A DNA stretch of 64,000 nt from Providencia alcalifaciens DSM 30120 (GTDB lineage Bacteria; Pseudomonadota; Gammaproteobacteria; Enterobacterales; Enterobacteriaceae). Under the pieces are notes generated by a model. The model saw nothing but the letters and a program-made list of their open reading frames with translations. It was not told the origin of the DNA and ran no database searches. The position numbers were made by a program, and so were the translations under genes. The stretch covers positions 62,001 to 126,000 of the forward strand of contig NZ_ABXW01000019.1 in the NCBI RefSeq assembly GCF_000173415.1. The letters run 5' to 3'. The first letter of the stretch is position 1. Each line of letters starts with the position of its first letter. Below, in pieces: positions 37,341 through 46,042 of the stretch.

Positions 37341-38537
37341 ATGAGCCCTGACAATCAGCGTTTCCAACATTTTCGACGTTCTGCCTCTTTTGCTATTTTT
37401 ACGATTACAACCAGCATTGCTGTTATCGGTATTGTGATTGGTCTCAGTATCCCTATGGTGGCGCTGAGACTGAATAATTTTGGTGTCGGGGAATTGTATA
37501 TTGGCATTATTTCTGCCGCGCCCGCGTTGGGAATGTTTTTAATCGCGCCAGTGGTACAGCGTATTGTGCGGTGGAGTGGTAAGCGCAAAGCGATGCTTAT
37601 CGCTACGATTATTTCCGCTATCAGTTTATTACCTTTATTGAGTTCACTACCGTTATGGTTACTGTTTCCGCTACGGTTGATTACGGGGTTAGCCAGTGGA
37701 GTGATGATTTGCTTAGGAGAGACATGGATCAATGAGCTATCTCCGGAAAACAAACGTGGGCGTATATTAGCGATTTACACGACCGTGTTTACTGTCAGCC
37801 AGCTATTAGGTCCCTCTTTTATTGCTTACTATGGCGTGGAAGATAAATCGCCACTATTCATTTGTACGCTAATTCACTTAATTTCAGTTGCTTTATTCCT
37901 AGTGATGGATCAGAAAATCGGGGATAAGCTAACCGAAACAGCCTCTGAATCTCATTTTTCGATCACGCAGTTTGTGAAAGTCGCCCCCGGAATCTGTGCT
38001 GGCATTTTATTTTTTGCTTTTTTTGATGGTACGATTCTATCTATGTTCCCGATTTATGGCATGGGAATGGGGCATACAGAAGCAGTTGCTGCGATGATGA
38101 TCAGTGCGATTCTGGCAGGGGATGCCATCATGCAATTGCCTTTTGGCTGGCTTGCTGACCATATGAATCGCGAAAAATTGTACCGCATTTGTGGTGTTGT
38201 CACGCTAGGGGCGAGCATATTGTTGCCCTTCTGGATTACGCATACTTACTTTATTTGGGTATTACTGTTTGTGCTAGGCGCAACGGCGGGTGCAATTTAT
38301 ACCATTGCATTGGTACAAATAGGACAATATTTCAGGGGTAATGAGCTCATTATTGCGAATGCCGCAGCAGCTATGTTATGGGGAATTGGTAATCTTTCAG
38401 GTCCGTTATTAGCGGGGGCTGCAACTGCGATTTCACCTTCTGGTTTACCTATTTTGCTGATTGGGATTGCCGGATTATTTTTATGGTTTACCCGTGAAAA
38501 ATACGGTGCACAGGCAATTCAGCAGCAAGCGCAATAG
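37341..38537 (+). CDS. MFS transporter (YcaD-like)
   Basis: A 398-residue inner-membrane transporter with about 12 helices. It has the MFS loop 2-3 signature in altered form (PVVQRIVRWSGKRKAMLIATI) and the repeat RICGVVTLGA/LADHMNREKLYR between helices 8 and 9, plus GETWINELSPENKRGRILAIYT, a block typical of the YcaD group. The substrate is unknown; YcaD itself is uncharacterised. The start follows AGCGGATTAATACAAAA without a strong ribosome-binding site. It is divergent from an XRE-cupin regulator and has a strong terminator downstream. Confidence 0.8.
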   Translation: MSPDNQRFQHFRRSASFAIFTITTSIAVIGIVIGLSIPMVALRLNNFGVGELYIGIISAAPALGMFLIAPVVQRIVRWSGKRKAMLIATIISAISLLPLLSSLPLWLLFPLRLITGLASGVMICLGETWINELSPENKRGRILAIYTTVFTVSQLLGPSFIAYYGVEDKSPLFICTLIHLISVALFLVMDQKIGDKLTETASESHFSITQFVKVAPGICAGILFFAFFDGTILSMFPIYGMGMGHTEAVAAMMISAILAGDAIMQLPFGWLADHMNREKLYRICGVVTLGASILLPFWITHTYFIWVLLFVLGATAGAIYTIALVQIGQYFRGNELIIANAAAAMLWGIGNLSGPLLAGAATAISPSGLPILLIGIAGLFLWFTREKYGAQAIQQQAQ

Positions 38538-38560
38538 AATCTACTCATTTCAACAGATGA

Positions 38561-38597
38561 AAAAAATCCCCGAGTTTTTAGCTCGGGGATTTTTTTA
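38561..38597 (+). terminator. Bidirectional terminator, MFS transporter / glycosyltransferase
   Basis: AAAAAATCCCCGAG (38561-38574) pairs with CTCGGGGATTTTTT (38582-38595), followed by more T. It overlaps the end of the convergent glycosyltransferase gene at 38595. Confidence 0.9.
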
Positions 38598-40280
38598 TTC
38601 GGTCGCGCGGTAAACCACTAAATTTTCGTGGAATTCATCAGGGCGGTGATTCGACCAAAAGAATTCCATGCCTTCAGGTGCAGGGTTTACTTCTTTGGAA
38701 TAGACAATAAGCCAGCGGCAGTGTTGCGGTTTTTCAAAGTGCATCTGCCTTTGGTGCAAAATACCCGTGTAATAATAGAGCATAGGTGTTTCCGACTCCC
38801 CAAGACCTTGAGATGCCATACAGTCATTGGGGGCGAATTGCCCTTCCAAGTGGTGACGAAGATCCACGAATACACCTTCGTAGCCTTTCGAGTAATCAAT
38901 CCAACCAACAAACAGCGTCAGGATAATGCTCCAGACACTCACCATACCGAGTGACCAATTTCTCATGGCGAGGAACGCTGTATTGGAAGAAGAGATTAAG
39001 CGATGACGAAAGAACCAAAAACAGGTAATAAACATACCCGAAATCAATGAAAAAATTGAAAATTCCAGATGATAATCAAGAGGAAGCCAGCGCCCAAATA
39101 CAGGTAACCATTGTGCTTGGTGCCCCATAAGCACAATCACGTAACAGATCCACAAAAAGAGAATGAGTCCCGACCAAAATAGTGCCGAGAAACGTGCAAA
39201 TACGTTTAAGGCTTTATCGGAAAACCAGCCCAAAGTATGTACTGCTAAAATCGCCATCGGAGCAATGAAAGGCAGTAAATAGAGTGCGCGACCACTGGCA
39301 GACATTTGCAAGAACGTCACACCCAATACAGGGAAAATGACGAGTAAATATTCATTACGATCGCGAAGGCGTTTCAGTGGGTGGCGTAGGAAATAGGCGG
39401 TTGCAAGTAGTCCTGCTGGTAGGGCAAAGAACACAATGGCAGAAGGAATTCGCGTAAAGTTCGCTTTTGCGCCGAGTTTTTCAACGGAGAATCCAAGGAA
39501 ACGACCAATATTATTTTCCCAAAACCAAGTAACAAACAGTTCTGGATGCTGTACATACAGCATGATTGGCCAAGGTAAAATCGCGATGAGAGCAACAACC
39601 CCCGCCAATAGAGTTGGCAGCCAAAATAGTTTAATACGGCATTGTGTGATAAATACAGGCGCGAGTAATAGGCTGATCCATAAAACGCCAGGAATAAATA
39701 CCCCTTTAGAAAGCGTAGTGATGATTGTCCCAAGGGCAAGCCAGCAGGCAGATGCGGTAATTTTTTGCTGTTGAATCAGCCCTAATAAGCCATATAAACC
39801 AATTGTCGCTCCCGTCATTAACGAAACATCAGTAAACATTTCATGGGTATGACGTAATACCCCCGGAGCACAAACATACAATGCAAATGCTGTCCAAATA
39901 CGGGCATCTGCAAAATGTTCAGATTTAAAAAAACGACGTGCTAATAAAACAAAAAAGGAAAAGTTAATAATAGAAAAAAATAGGCTGGCACTGCGTGCTG
40001 CATCATACAGTGGCATAACACCTGAAAGCAGATGAGAAAAAACGGTAGCGGTCCAATAATATAATGGTGGTTTTTCCATGAATGGTTCACCAGCATTGGT
40101 CGGAACAAGCCAATTTCCGGTTTCATACATGGTTTGGATGATACCAAAACTGTAGTTTTCGTCCTGTTTCCATGGACTATGGCCATAAATTCCAGGAAGA
40201 AGATAAATAAGTAAAAACAGAAAAAAAAGCATTAAGGCGCTTTTCTTTGGTGTTGTAATGGATGGTGCAGTCATTGACAT
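38595..40280 (-). CDS. ArnT/PMT-type membrane glycosyltransferase (GT39/GT83-like)
   Basis: A 561-residue polytopic protein with about 11-13 membrane helices. The first periplasmic loop has the PMT-family pattern SPWKQDENYSFGIIQTMYETGNWLVPTNAGEPFMEKPPLYYWTAT, with the acidic residue and the EKPPLYYW stretch that mark lipid-phosphate-sugar transferases such as ArnT. The C-terminal soluble part has GESETPMLYYYTGILHQRQM. Such enzymes move a sugar from an undecaprenyl carrier onto lipid A or other periplasmic acceptors. It lacks any arn operon nearby, so donor and acceptor are unknown. It is transcribed alone. Confidence 0.8.
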   Translation of the reverse strand: MSMTAPSITTPKKSALMLFFLFLLIYLLPGIYGHSPWKQDENYSFGIIQTMYETGNWLVPTNAGEPFMEKPPLYYWTATVFSHLLSGVMPLYDAARSASLFFSIINFSFFVLLARRFFKSEHFADARIWTAFALYVCAPGVLRHTHEMFTDVSLMTGATIGLYGLLGLIQQQKITASACWLALGTIITTLSKGVFIPGVLWISLLLAPVFITQCRIKLFWLPTLLAGVVALIAILPWPIMLYVQHPELFVTWFWENNIGRFLGFSVEKLGAKANFTRIPSAIVFFALPAGLLATAYFLRHPLKRLRDRNEYLLVIFPVLGVTFLQMSASGRALYLLPFIAPMAILAVHTLGWFSDKALNVFARFSALFWSGLILFLWICYVIVLMGHQAQWLPVFGRWLPLDYHLEFSIFSLISGMFITCFWFFRHRLISSSNTAFLAMRNWSLGMVSVWSIILTLFVGWIDYSKGYEGVFVDLRHHLEGQFAPNDCMASQGLGESETPMLYYYTGILHQRQMHFEKPQHCRWLIVYSKEVNPAPEGMEFFWSNHRPDEFHENLVVYRATE

Positions 40281-40637
40281 GGTATTTATAGAGAATATTT
40301 AAATGTTATATTGAAAATATTTTTATAAAAACAATCACTGAGTAAATTAATTATTTAATCAGTGTTGGAAATAAATGCTTTTATAAAAAGATGATTTTTA
40401 TAAATAATAAAAAATTATTATTAAATAGTTTATCAATACTTTTAAATTTGTCTTTAAACGAAAGGTATATAAAGGTGAATAAACTTAACTATTCTGGATA
40501 ATCGCAAAGATACAGCTCATTTTTGATATTTTTTGCATTTGTCAGGTTGAAAAATAGGCAGGCATAAAACACTTGATCAATTCCCCCCTTTCGAACGATA
40601 ATTACGCTCTTCACAATTTGCCTCACTTTGCTCTAAA
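40281..40637. other. Divergent intergenic region before ghxP
   Basis: The left half (40281-40500) is extremely AT-rich and should hold the glycosyltransferase promoter. The right half leads into the ghxP control region. Together with the ghxP leader, the gap is 557 bp. I recognised no small gene or riboswitch. Confidence 0.4.
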
Positions 40638-40653
40638 AGCCAAACGATTGCGT
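40638..40653. promoter_or_regulatory. PurR box upstream of ghxP
   Basis: AGCCAAACGATTGCGT fits the PurR operator pattern ANGCAANCGNTTNCNT at every fixed position but one (C for G at position 3). E. coli yjcD (ghxP) is a known PurR target, which supports the call. It is 185 bp before the start codon, implying a long leader or an additional promoter. Confidence 0.7.
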
Positions 40654-40837
40654 ACTGTTCCTAGAGAATAATTTTGCCTTGATAGATATCTCGGTTCAGT
40701 GAGTGTTTTCAAAAAAGTAATCGTTTACGTGGATTTAAAGCTGAGACAATGTTCGCTAAGCATTTGGGCAAAATTAAAAAATTGCTTAGTAAAAATAGTG
40801 ACATAGAATTTTCTAAAATTAATAGCAGAGGTATACC

Positions 40838-42184
40838 ATGGCAGGCCAACAGGCTTCATCCAATTGCAAATTGGATTCATATTTTAAGATCACAGCGCGT
40901 GGCTCATCAGTACGCCGCGAAATCATTGCGGGATTAACCACATTCTTAGCGATGGTTTATTCTGTCATCGTGGTGCCAGGTATGCTAGGGCAGGCGGGGT
41001 TTCCTCCTACTGCTGTGTTTATCGCAACCTGTTTAGTGGCTGGCTTCGGTTCATTATTAATGGGGCTGTGGGCGAATCTACCGATGGCAATTGGCTGCGC
41101 CATCTCACTCACCGCATTTACGGCATTTAGCTTAGTATTAGGGCAACATATCAGTATCCCAGTTGCACTCGGGGCCGTGTTCCTAATGGGGTGTTTATTC
41201 ACCATTATCTCGATCACTGGGATCCGCAGTTGGATTTTACGTAATATGCCAATGGGTGTGGCGCACGGGACCGGTATTGGTATTGGTCTATTTTTATTAC
41301 TTATTGCCGCTACCGGTGTTGGCTTAGTAGTGAAAAACCCAAATGCTGGCTTACCTGTGGCATTGGGTGAATTTACGTCATTCCCAGTTTTAATGTCCCT
41401 GATTGGATTAGCGGTAATTTTTGGTTTAGAAAAACGCCGTGTGCCGGGTGGGGTATTACTGGTGATTATCGCTATCTCAATTATTGGGTTAATTTTCGAT
41501 CCTGCGGTGAAGTATCAAGGTTTCTTTAAGCTGCCTTCATTGGGTGAAGATGGTTTGGCTCTAATGTTTAACATGGACATCATGGGGGCTCTGCAAGCTG
41601 CGGTTCTACCAAGTGTTCTGGCGTTAGTCATGACAGCGGTTTTCGATGCGACAGGTACGATTCGTGCTGTGGCAGGACAAGCTAACTTGCTGGATAAAGA
41701 CGGCCAAATTATCGATGGTGGAAAGGCATTAACCGCTGACTCAGTGAGCAGTATTTTTGCAGGGGCAATCGGTGCATCCCCAGCTGCCGTGTATATTGAA
41801 TCAGCAGCAGGAACTGCTGCGGGTGGTCGTACAGGCTTAACTGCGGTGGTTGTCGGTATTTTATTCTTATTTATCTTGTTCTTATCACCGTTATCTTATC
41901 TGGTTCCTGCGTATGCAACAGCGCCAGCGCTAATGTATGTGGGTCTGTTGATGCTGAGCAATGTCTCGAAATTGGATTTCGATGATTTTGTGGATTCGAT
42001 GTCAGGTCTACTGTGTGCGGTGTTCATCGTATTAACCTGTAATATCGTTACCGGTATTATGTTAGGTTTTGCATCACTGGTTATTGGGCGTATCTGTGCG
42101 GGTGAGTGGCGTAAGCTAAACCTAGGTAGCGTCGTTATCGCGGTTCTACTGGTAGCGTTTTATGCTGCCGACCTCGCTATCTAA
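40838..42184 (+). CDS. ghxP: Guanine/hypoxanthine permease
   Basis: A 448-residue NCS2-type (AzgA subfamily) purine permease, very close to E. coli GhxP/Yjc[75 protein letters not shown], and the double motif [35 protein letters not shown] with [22 protein letters not shown]. It imports guanine and hypoxanthine with protons. AGAGG precedes the ATG. A PurR box lies upstream, and yjcE follows as in E. coli. The paralogue GhxQ is an alternative, but gene order supports GhxP. Confidence 0.9.
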   Translation: MAGQQASSNCKLDSYFKITARGSSVRREIIAGLTTFLAMVYSVIVVPGMLGQAGFPPTAVFIATCLVAGFGSLLMGLWANLPMAIGCAISLTAFTAFSLVLGQHISIPVALGAVFLMGCLFTIISITGIRSWILRNMPMGVAHGTGIGIGLFLLLIAATGVGLVVKNPNAGLPVALGEFTSFPVLMSLIGLAVIFGLEKRRVPGGVLLVIIAISIIGLIFDPAVKYQGFFKLPSLGEDGLALMFNMDIMGALQAAVLPSVLALVMTAVFDATGTIRAVAGQANLLDKDGQIIDGGKALTADSVSSIFAGAIGASPAAVYIESAAGTAAGGRTGLTAVVVGILFLFILFLSPLSYLVPAYATAPALMYVGLLMLSNVSKLDFDDFVDSMSGLLCAVFIVLTCNIVTGIMLGFASLVIGRICAGEWRKLNLGSVVIAVLLVAFYAADLAI

Positions 42185-42200
42185 AGGTAATTCTCATGAT

Positions 42201-42226
42201 AGGGCGGCATCCATTGTCGCCCTTTA
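42201..42226 (+). terminator. Probable terminator after ghxP
   Basis: AGGGCG (42201-42206) pairs with CGCCCT (42218-42223), followed by a short TT. The stem is short and the T-run poor, so termination may be partial. The rest of the 292-bp gap before yjcE presumably holds a promoter. Confidence 0.5.
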
Positions 42227-42476
42227 ACGGATTGTTGCGATTAATTCTAAAGTTAAAATTATTTTCCCGTCAGATAGCCTGTTAAGGATAGAATAGTGGT
42301 AAGGCGGAAAATGAAGTGAAAATGCCTATTTTCAATGAGTGACTGCCTTGACTGAAAATCTCATGGTCTGGACGGTGCTATCTCTTACTATGCGGCGGCA
42401 GGCAAATTTTGGGTTATCCCGTTATACTTTAAGCTGCGATATTTAGGGTATGCATTAGTCAATAAGTAAGGGCAAC

Positions 42477-44126
42477 ATGGAAATTTTCTTTACTATTCTT
42501 ATTTTGATTTTGGCTGTTTCAGTTTCTGGAGTGGTGACGAAAGTCATCCCTATCCGTATTCCCCTTCCTCTTATTCAGATAGCTATCGGTGCATTGTTGG
42601 CGTGGCCTCAATTTGGATTGCATGTCTCTTTTGATCCTGAACTATTTATGGTTCTGTTGATCCCCCCTCTGTTATTCGTCGATGGCTGGAAAACGCCAAC
42701 CCGTGAATTTTTCCAGAATGGAAGAGAAATTTTTATTCTGGTGTTGGTGCTCGTCTTGGTGACAGTCGTCGGGATTGGGTATCTGATTTACTGGCTAATG
42801 CCCGGTATTCCACTTATTGCGGCCTTTGCTCTGGCGGCGGTATTATCCCCAACGGATGCGGTGGCGTTGTCCTCTATTGTGGGTAAAGGGCGCATTCCTA
42901 AGCGTATGATGAGCGTTCTAGAGGGTGAAGCATTGATGAATGATGCTTCAGGTCTGGTCGCGTTAAAATTTGCCGTCGCCATTGCGATGGGAACCATGGT
43001 CTTCAGTGTCTCTGAGGTTACCATTGAATTTATTAAAGTGGCGGTAGGCGGCTTGTTAGCCGGTGTTGCCGTCACTTGGCTATACAGTAAATCTCTACGT
43101 TTGATGAGCCGTTGGAGTGGTGATGATCCTGCAACACAGATCGTATTTATGTTGTTGCTGCCATTTGCATCATACATGATTGCAGAACATATCGGTTTCT
43201 CCGGTATTTTAGCCGCGGTGGCGGCGGGTATGACTATCACTAAATCCGGTGTTATTCGCAATGCACCTTTAGCAATGCGCCTGCGTGCGGACAGCGTCTG
43301 GTCGATGTTAGAGTTCGTCTTTAACGGTTTAGTGTTCATTATGCTGGGTCTGCAACTACCGGGCATCTGGGAAACGTCGGTCGTTCAAGCGGAACTCGAT
43401 CCAAGCGTTGAAACGTGGATGCTATTTACCGCAGTCGTTATCATCTATTTCGCCTTACTGATTTTACGTTTCTGTTGGTTGTGGCTGATGAAAAGATTTA
43501 GCCGCCTCTTCCTGAAAAAGCGTCCGCTTCAATTTGCAAATTATACTGTGCGTGAGCTGTGGCTAGCTTCTTTCGCGGGGGTTCGCGGAGCTATTACTTT
43601 AGCGGGTGTGCTCTCTGTGCCGCTCTTTTTAACGGATGGTTCGCCATTCCCAGCAAGGTATCAGCTTGTCTTTATTGCCGCAGGGGTCATTTTATTCTCT
43701 ATTTTTGCAGGGGTGGTGGCTCTACCGCTTCTACTGCGTAATTTCCAAGTCGGGGATAAAGAGGCGGATATTAACGAGATTCGCATGGCGAAAGCGGCCA
43801 TGGCTGAAGTGGCAATTGTTAGCTTGAATAAAATGCAGGAGCGTTTGTCTGCAGATGTTGAGGAGCAATTAGATTCCGAAGATATCAATGAAGTTGCGAC
43901 AAGGGTCATTGGTCATTTACGTCGCCGGACGGCGGATCAAGACGAAATGGAGCATAACTTGCAGATTGAAAATCTCGAGCGACGTTTCCGGTTGACAGCA
44001 CTACGTGCAGAGCGTGGTGAGCTATATCATTTACGTGCTACACGTAAAATTAGCAATGAAACCTTGCAGAGCTTGCTGGTGGATCTGGATTTATTGGAAG
44101 CCGTGCTGATCGAAAAAGAGCATTAA
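42477..44126 (+). CDS. yjcE: CPA1-type Na+/H+ antiporter YjcE
   Basis: A 549-residue monovalent cation:proton antiporter. About 11-12 membrane helices occupy residues 1-420, including the ion-site blocks VLSPTDAVALSSIVGKGRIPKRMMSVLEGEALMNDASGLVALKFA and GVRGAITLAGVLSVPLFL. A long charged cytoplasmic helical tail (about 425-549) follows. Length and placement directly after ghxP match E. coli YjcE. TAAGGGC lies just before the ATG. Function in pH or sodium homeostasis is inferred from the family. Confidence 0.92.
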   Translation: MEIFFTILILILAVSVSGVVTKVIPIRIPLPLIQIAIGALLAWPQFGLHVSFDPELFMVLLIPPLLFVDGWKTPTREFFQNGREIFILVLVLVLVTVVGIGYLIYWLMPGIPLIAAFALAAVLSPTDAVALSSIVGKGRIPKRMMSVLEGEALMNDASGLVALKFAVAIAMGTMVFSVSEVTIEFIKVAVGGLLAGVAVTWLYSKSLRLMSRWSGDDPATQIVFMLLLPFASYMIAEHIGFSGILAAVAAGMTITKSGVIRNAPLAMRLRADSVWSMLEFVFNGLVFIMLGLQLPGIWETSVVQAELDPSVETWMLFTAVVIIYFALLILRFCWLWLMKRFSRLFLKKRPLQFANYTVRELWLASFAGVRGAITLAGVLSVPLFLTDGSPFPARYQLVFIAAGVILFSIFAGVVALPLLLRNFQVGDKEADINEIRMAKAAMAEVAIVSLNKMQERLSADVEEQLDSEDINEVATRVIGHLRRRTADQDEMEHNLQIENLERRFRLTALRAERGELYHLRATRKISNETLQSLLVDLDLLEAVLIEKEH

Positions 44127-44193
44127 AACGAAAAAACGAGTATTCTACGGGCATTCTTGTTTGATAGACAATCGTGCTTAAGAGTGGATAGCA

Positions 44194-45081
44194 ATGTGGT
44201 TACTCGTGATTACGACGCTGCTGTGGGCAGCGTCTTTTAGTTTAATGGGGGAATACCTTGCAGGGCAGGTGGATAGCTGGTTATCTGTTCTGATTCGTGT
44301 GAGTTTGGCCGCCTTGGTATTCCTTCCTTTCCTTCGCTGGCGTAATTTCAGTGCCAAAGTGATCTTGTTGTACATGCTGGTGGGTGCTTGCCAGCTGGGG
44401 ATCATGTATTACTTTGTTTTCCAAGCCTATAAATACCTGAGCGTGGCTGAGTTTTTGCTATTTACGGTATTAACTCCTCTCTACGTCACACTGATTTACG
44501 ACTTTTTAGAGCGCCAGCGTCTACGTATAGGCTACTTATTTAGCTCTATTCTCGCTGTGATTGGCGCTGCCATTATTCGTTATGATCATTTAAGTGAGTC
44601 ATTCTGGGTTGGATTGATGTTTGTTCAGCTTGCCAACATCTTCTTTGCCCTTGGGCAAGTTGGTTATAAGCGTTTAATGGAAGTGCATCCTATTCCTCAA
44701 CACCAAGCTTTTTCGTGGTTTTATATTGGTGCAACCCTGATTTCGTTGGTGGGATGGCTGCTGTTTGGTAATAAGGCGATGGTGCCGACAAGCCAAGCCC
44801 AATGGATTGTTTTATTGTGGTTAGGCATGGTTGCGTCGGGTATTGGTTACTTTATGTGGAACTATGGGGCAACGAAGGTGGATGCCGGAACCCTTGCTAT
44901 TATGAATAACATGATGGTTCCAGCAGGGTTGTTGGTTAACTTTGCAATTTGGCAGCAACACCCTAATTGGATCAGCTTTACCATGGGATCGAGTCTGATA
45001 ATTGCTTCTCTGTGGGTGCATAAGCGCTGGATCCTTGAACCGGCTTCACATAAGACAAATTCTCTACCGCGTGATCAGTAG
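44194..45081 (+). CDS. yigM: EamA/DMT-family transporter YigM (biotin importer in E. coli)
   Basis: A 295-residue protein with ten predicted helices in two EamA repeats ([28 protein letters not shown], then [21 protein letters not shown] and [32 protein letters not shown]). E. coli YigM, a biotin transporter, sits beside metR in the same arrangement, which decides the name. GAGTGGA is upstream of the ATG. Its 3' end overlaps the convergent metR gene by 104 bp (44978-45081), so the last 34 codons are also metR antisense. Confidence 0.82.
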   Translation: MWLLVITTLLWAASFSLMGEYLAGQVDSWLSVLIRVSLAALVFLPFLRWRNFSAKVILLYMLVGACQLGIMYYFVFQAYKYLSVAEFLLFTVLTPLYVTLIYDFLERQRLRIGYLFSSILAVIGAAIIRYDHLSESFWVGLMFVQLANIFFALGQVGYKRLMEVHPIPQHQAFSWFYIGATLISLVGWLLFGNKAMVPTSQAQWIVLLWLGMVASGIGYFMWNYGATKVDAGTLAIMNNMMVPAGLLVNFAIWQQHPNWISFTMGSSLIIASLWVHKRWILEPASHKTNSLPRDQ

Positions 45082-45934
45082 CTGTATTGGTAAATGTTTC
45101 AATGGCTGGCTGACGCTGTTCTCCTTCACGACATGCAGCGTACAGTCGGCTCCATAGCCCATTCCCTAATGTTTTTGTCTTAATCAAACCTTGTTTTTCA
45201 AAGGAATCGACTGCCCAGTGAGGCAATGCCGCAATACCCATTTTGGCCGCCACCATCTGAATTAAAATTAATGTATTGTCGACGGTTTTAATGTTGGGTG
45301 AAACTCCCGCAGGCTGCAAGAAATGACGCCAGATATCAAAGCGTTGGCGTTGGACTGGGTAAATCAGCAGCGTCTCTTTGGCGAGATCATGGGGTTCAAT
45401 CAACGGCTTTTGTGCTAACGGATGGTCATTTGCCACCACCAGCTTCACCTCATAATCAAACATAGGGGTGTAATGTAAGTTTTGCTCCGCAAGAATATCC
45501 GAAGTCATGACGATATCTAGTTCTCGTGAGAGCAATTCAGGTTGCGGATCAAACGTCACGCCAGATTTAAAATCAACAGTCACTTGCGGCCATGTCTGTC
45601 TGAACTGTTGTAAAGCCGGCGTTAGCCACTGGATACAGCTGTGGCATTCAATAGCAATACGCAAAGTGCTTACGGTTGGCTCATTACAGACGCGAATCGC
45701 ATCTTTGACCATCGGTAAAATGCGTTGTGCGAGTTGAAGCAACACTTCGCCCTGAGGCGTAAAATGCACAGGTTGGGTTTTACGTACAAACAGTTTGTAG
45801 CCTAAGCGATGCTCTAAATCACTGAATTGGTGAGATAGCGCAGACTGAGTCTGATGCAGGTGCGTCGCAGTGGCAGCTAATGATCCGTATTGGCTGAGCG
45901 CCTGCAACGTTTTTAAGTGTTTTAATTCGATCAT
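44978..45934 (-). CDS. metR: LysR-type activator of methionine genes
   Basis: A 318-residue LysR protein. The N-terminal winged helix-turn-helix ([51 protein letters not shown]) is followed by the effector domain with [27 protein letters not shown] and [21 protein letters not shown]. MetR activates metE and metH with homocysteine as co-effector. It is divergent from metE with MetJ boxes between, exactly as in E. coli, and overlaps yigM at its 3' end. Confidence 0.95.
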   Translation of the reverse strand: MIELKHLKTLQALSQYGSLAATATHLHQTQSALSHQFSDLEHRLGYKLFVRKTQPVHFTPQGEVLLQLAQRILPMVKDAIRVCNEPTVSTLRIAIECHSCIQWLTPALQQFRQTWPQVTVDFKSGVTFDPQPELLSRELDIVMTSDILAEQNLHYTPMFDYEVKLVVANDHPLAQKPLIEPHDLAKETLLIYPVQRQRFDIWRHFLQPAGVSPNIKTVDNTLILIQMVAAKMGIAALPHWAVDSFEKQGLIKTKTLGNGLWSRLYAACREGEQRQPAIETFTNTATDHAVENLSYVKPVQGSSAYAPTEKQLSDSIPW

Positions 45935-45998
45935 GAGAAACCTTCAAGTTGACGATGAATAATTTGCGCTTGTGCTTTATACAGTACCTGTTGATTAT

Positions 45999-46022
45999 AG
46001 ATGTGTAAACATCTAGACGGCT
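45999..46022. promoter_or_regulatory. Tandem MetJ (met) boxes between metR and metE
   Basis: Three adjacent 8-bp units, AGATGTGT, AAACATCT and AGACGGCT, resemble the MetJ consensus AGACGTCT. They lie 20 bp before the metE start. MetJ with S-adenosylmethionine binds such tandem boxes to repress metE and metR. Confidence 0.85.
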
Positions 46023-46042
46023 AAATATTTTAAGGGGTCAAT

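Noticed and set aside
42788-43366. 192-codon antisense frame inside yjcE
   Set aside because: Low-complexity composition (Ala/Ile/Asn rich) with no family features. It is the complement of a strongly conserved gene.
45934-45946. MetR box TGAG-N5-TTCA
   Set aside because: It coincides with the metR start codon and ribosome-binding site on the other strand and has a mismatch in one half. Coincidence is likely.
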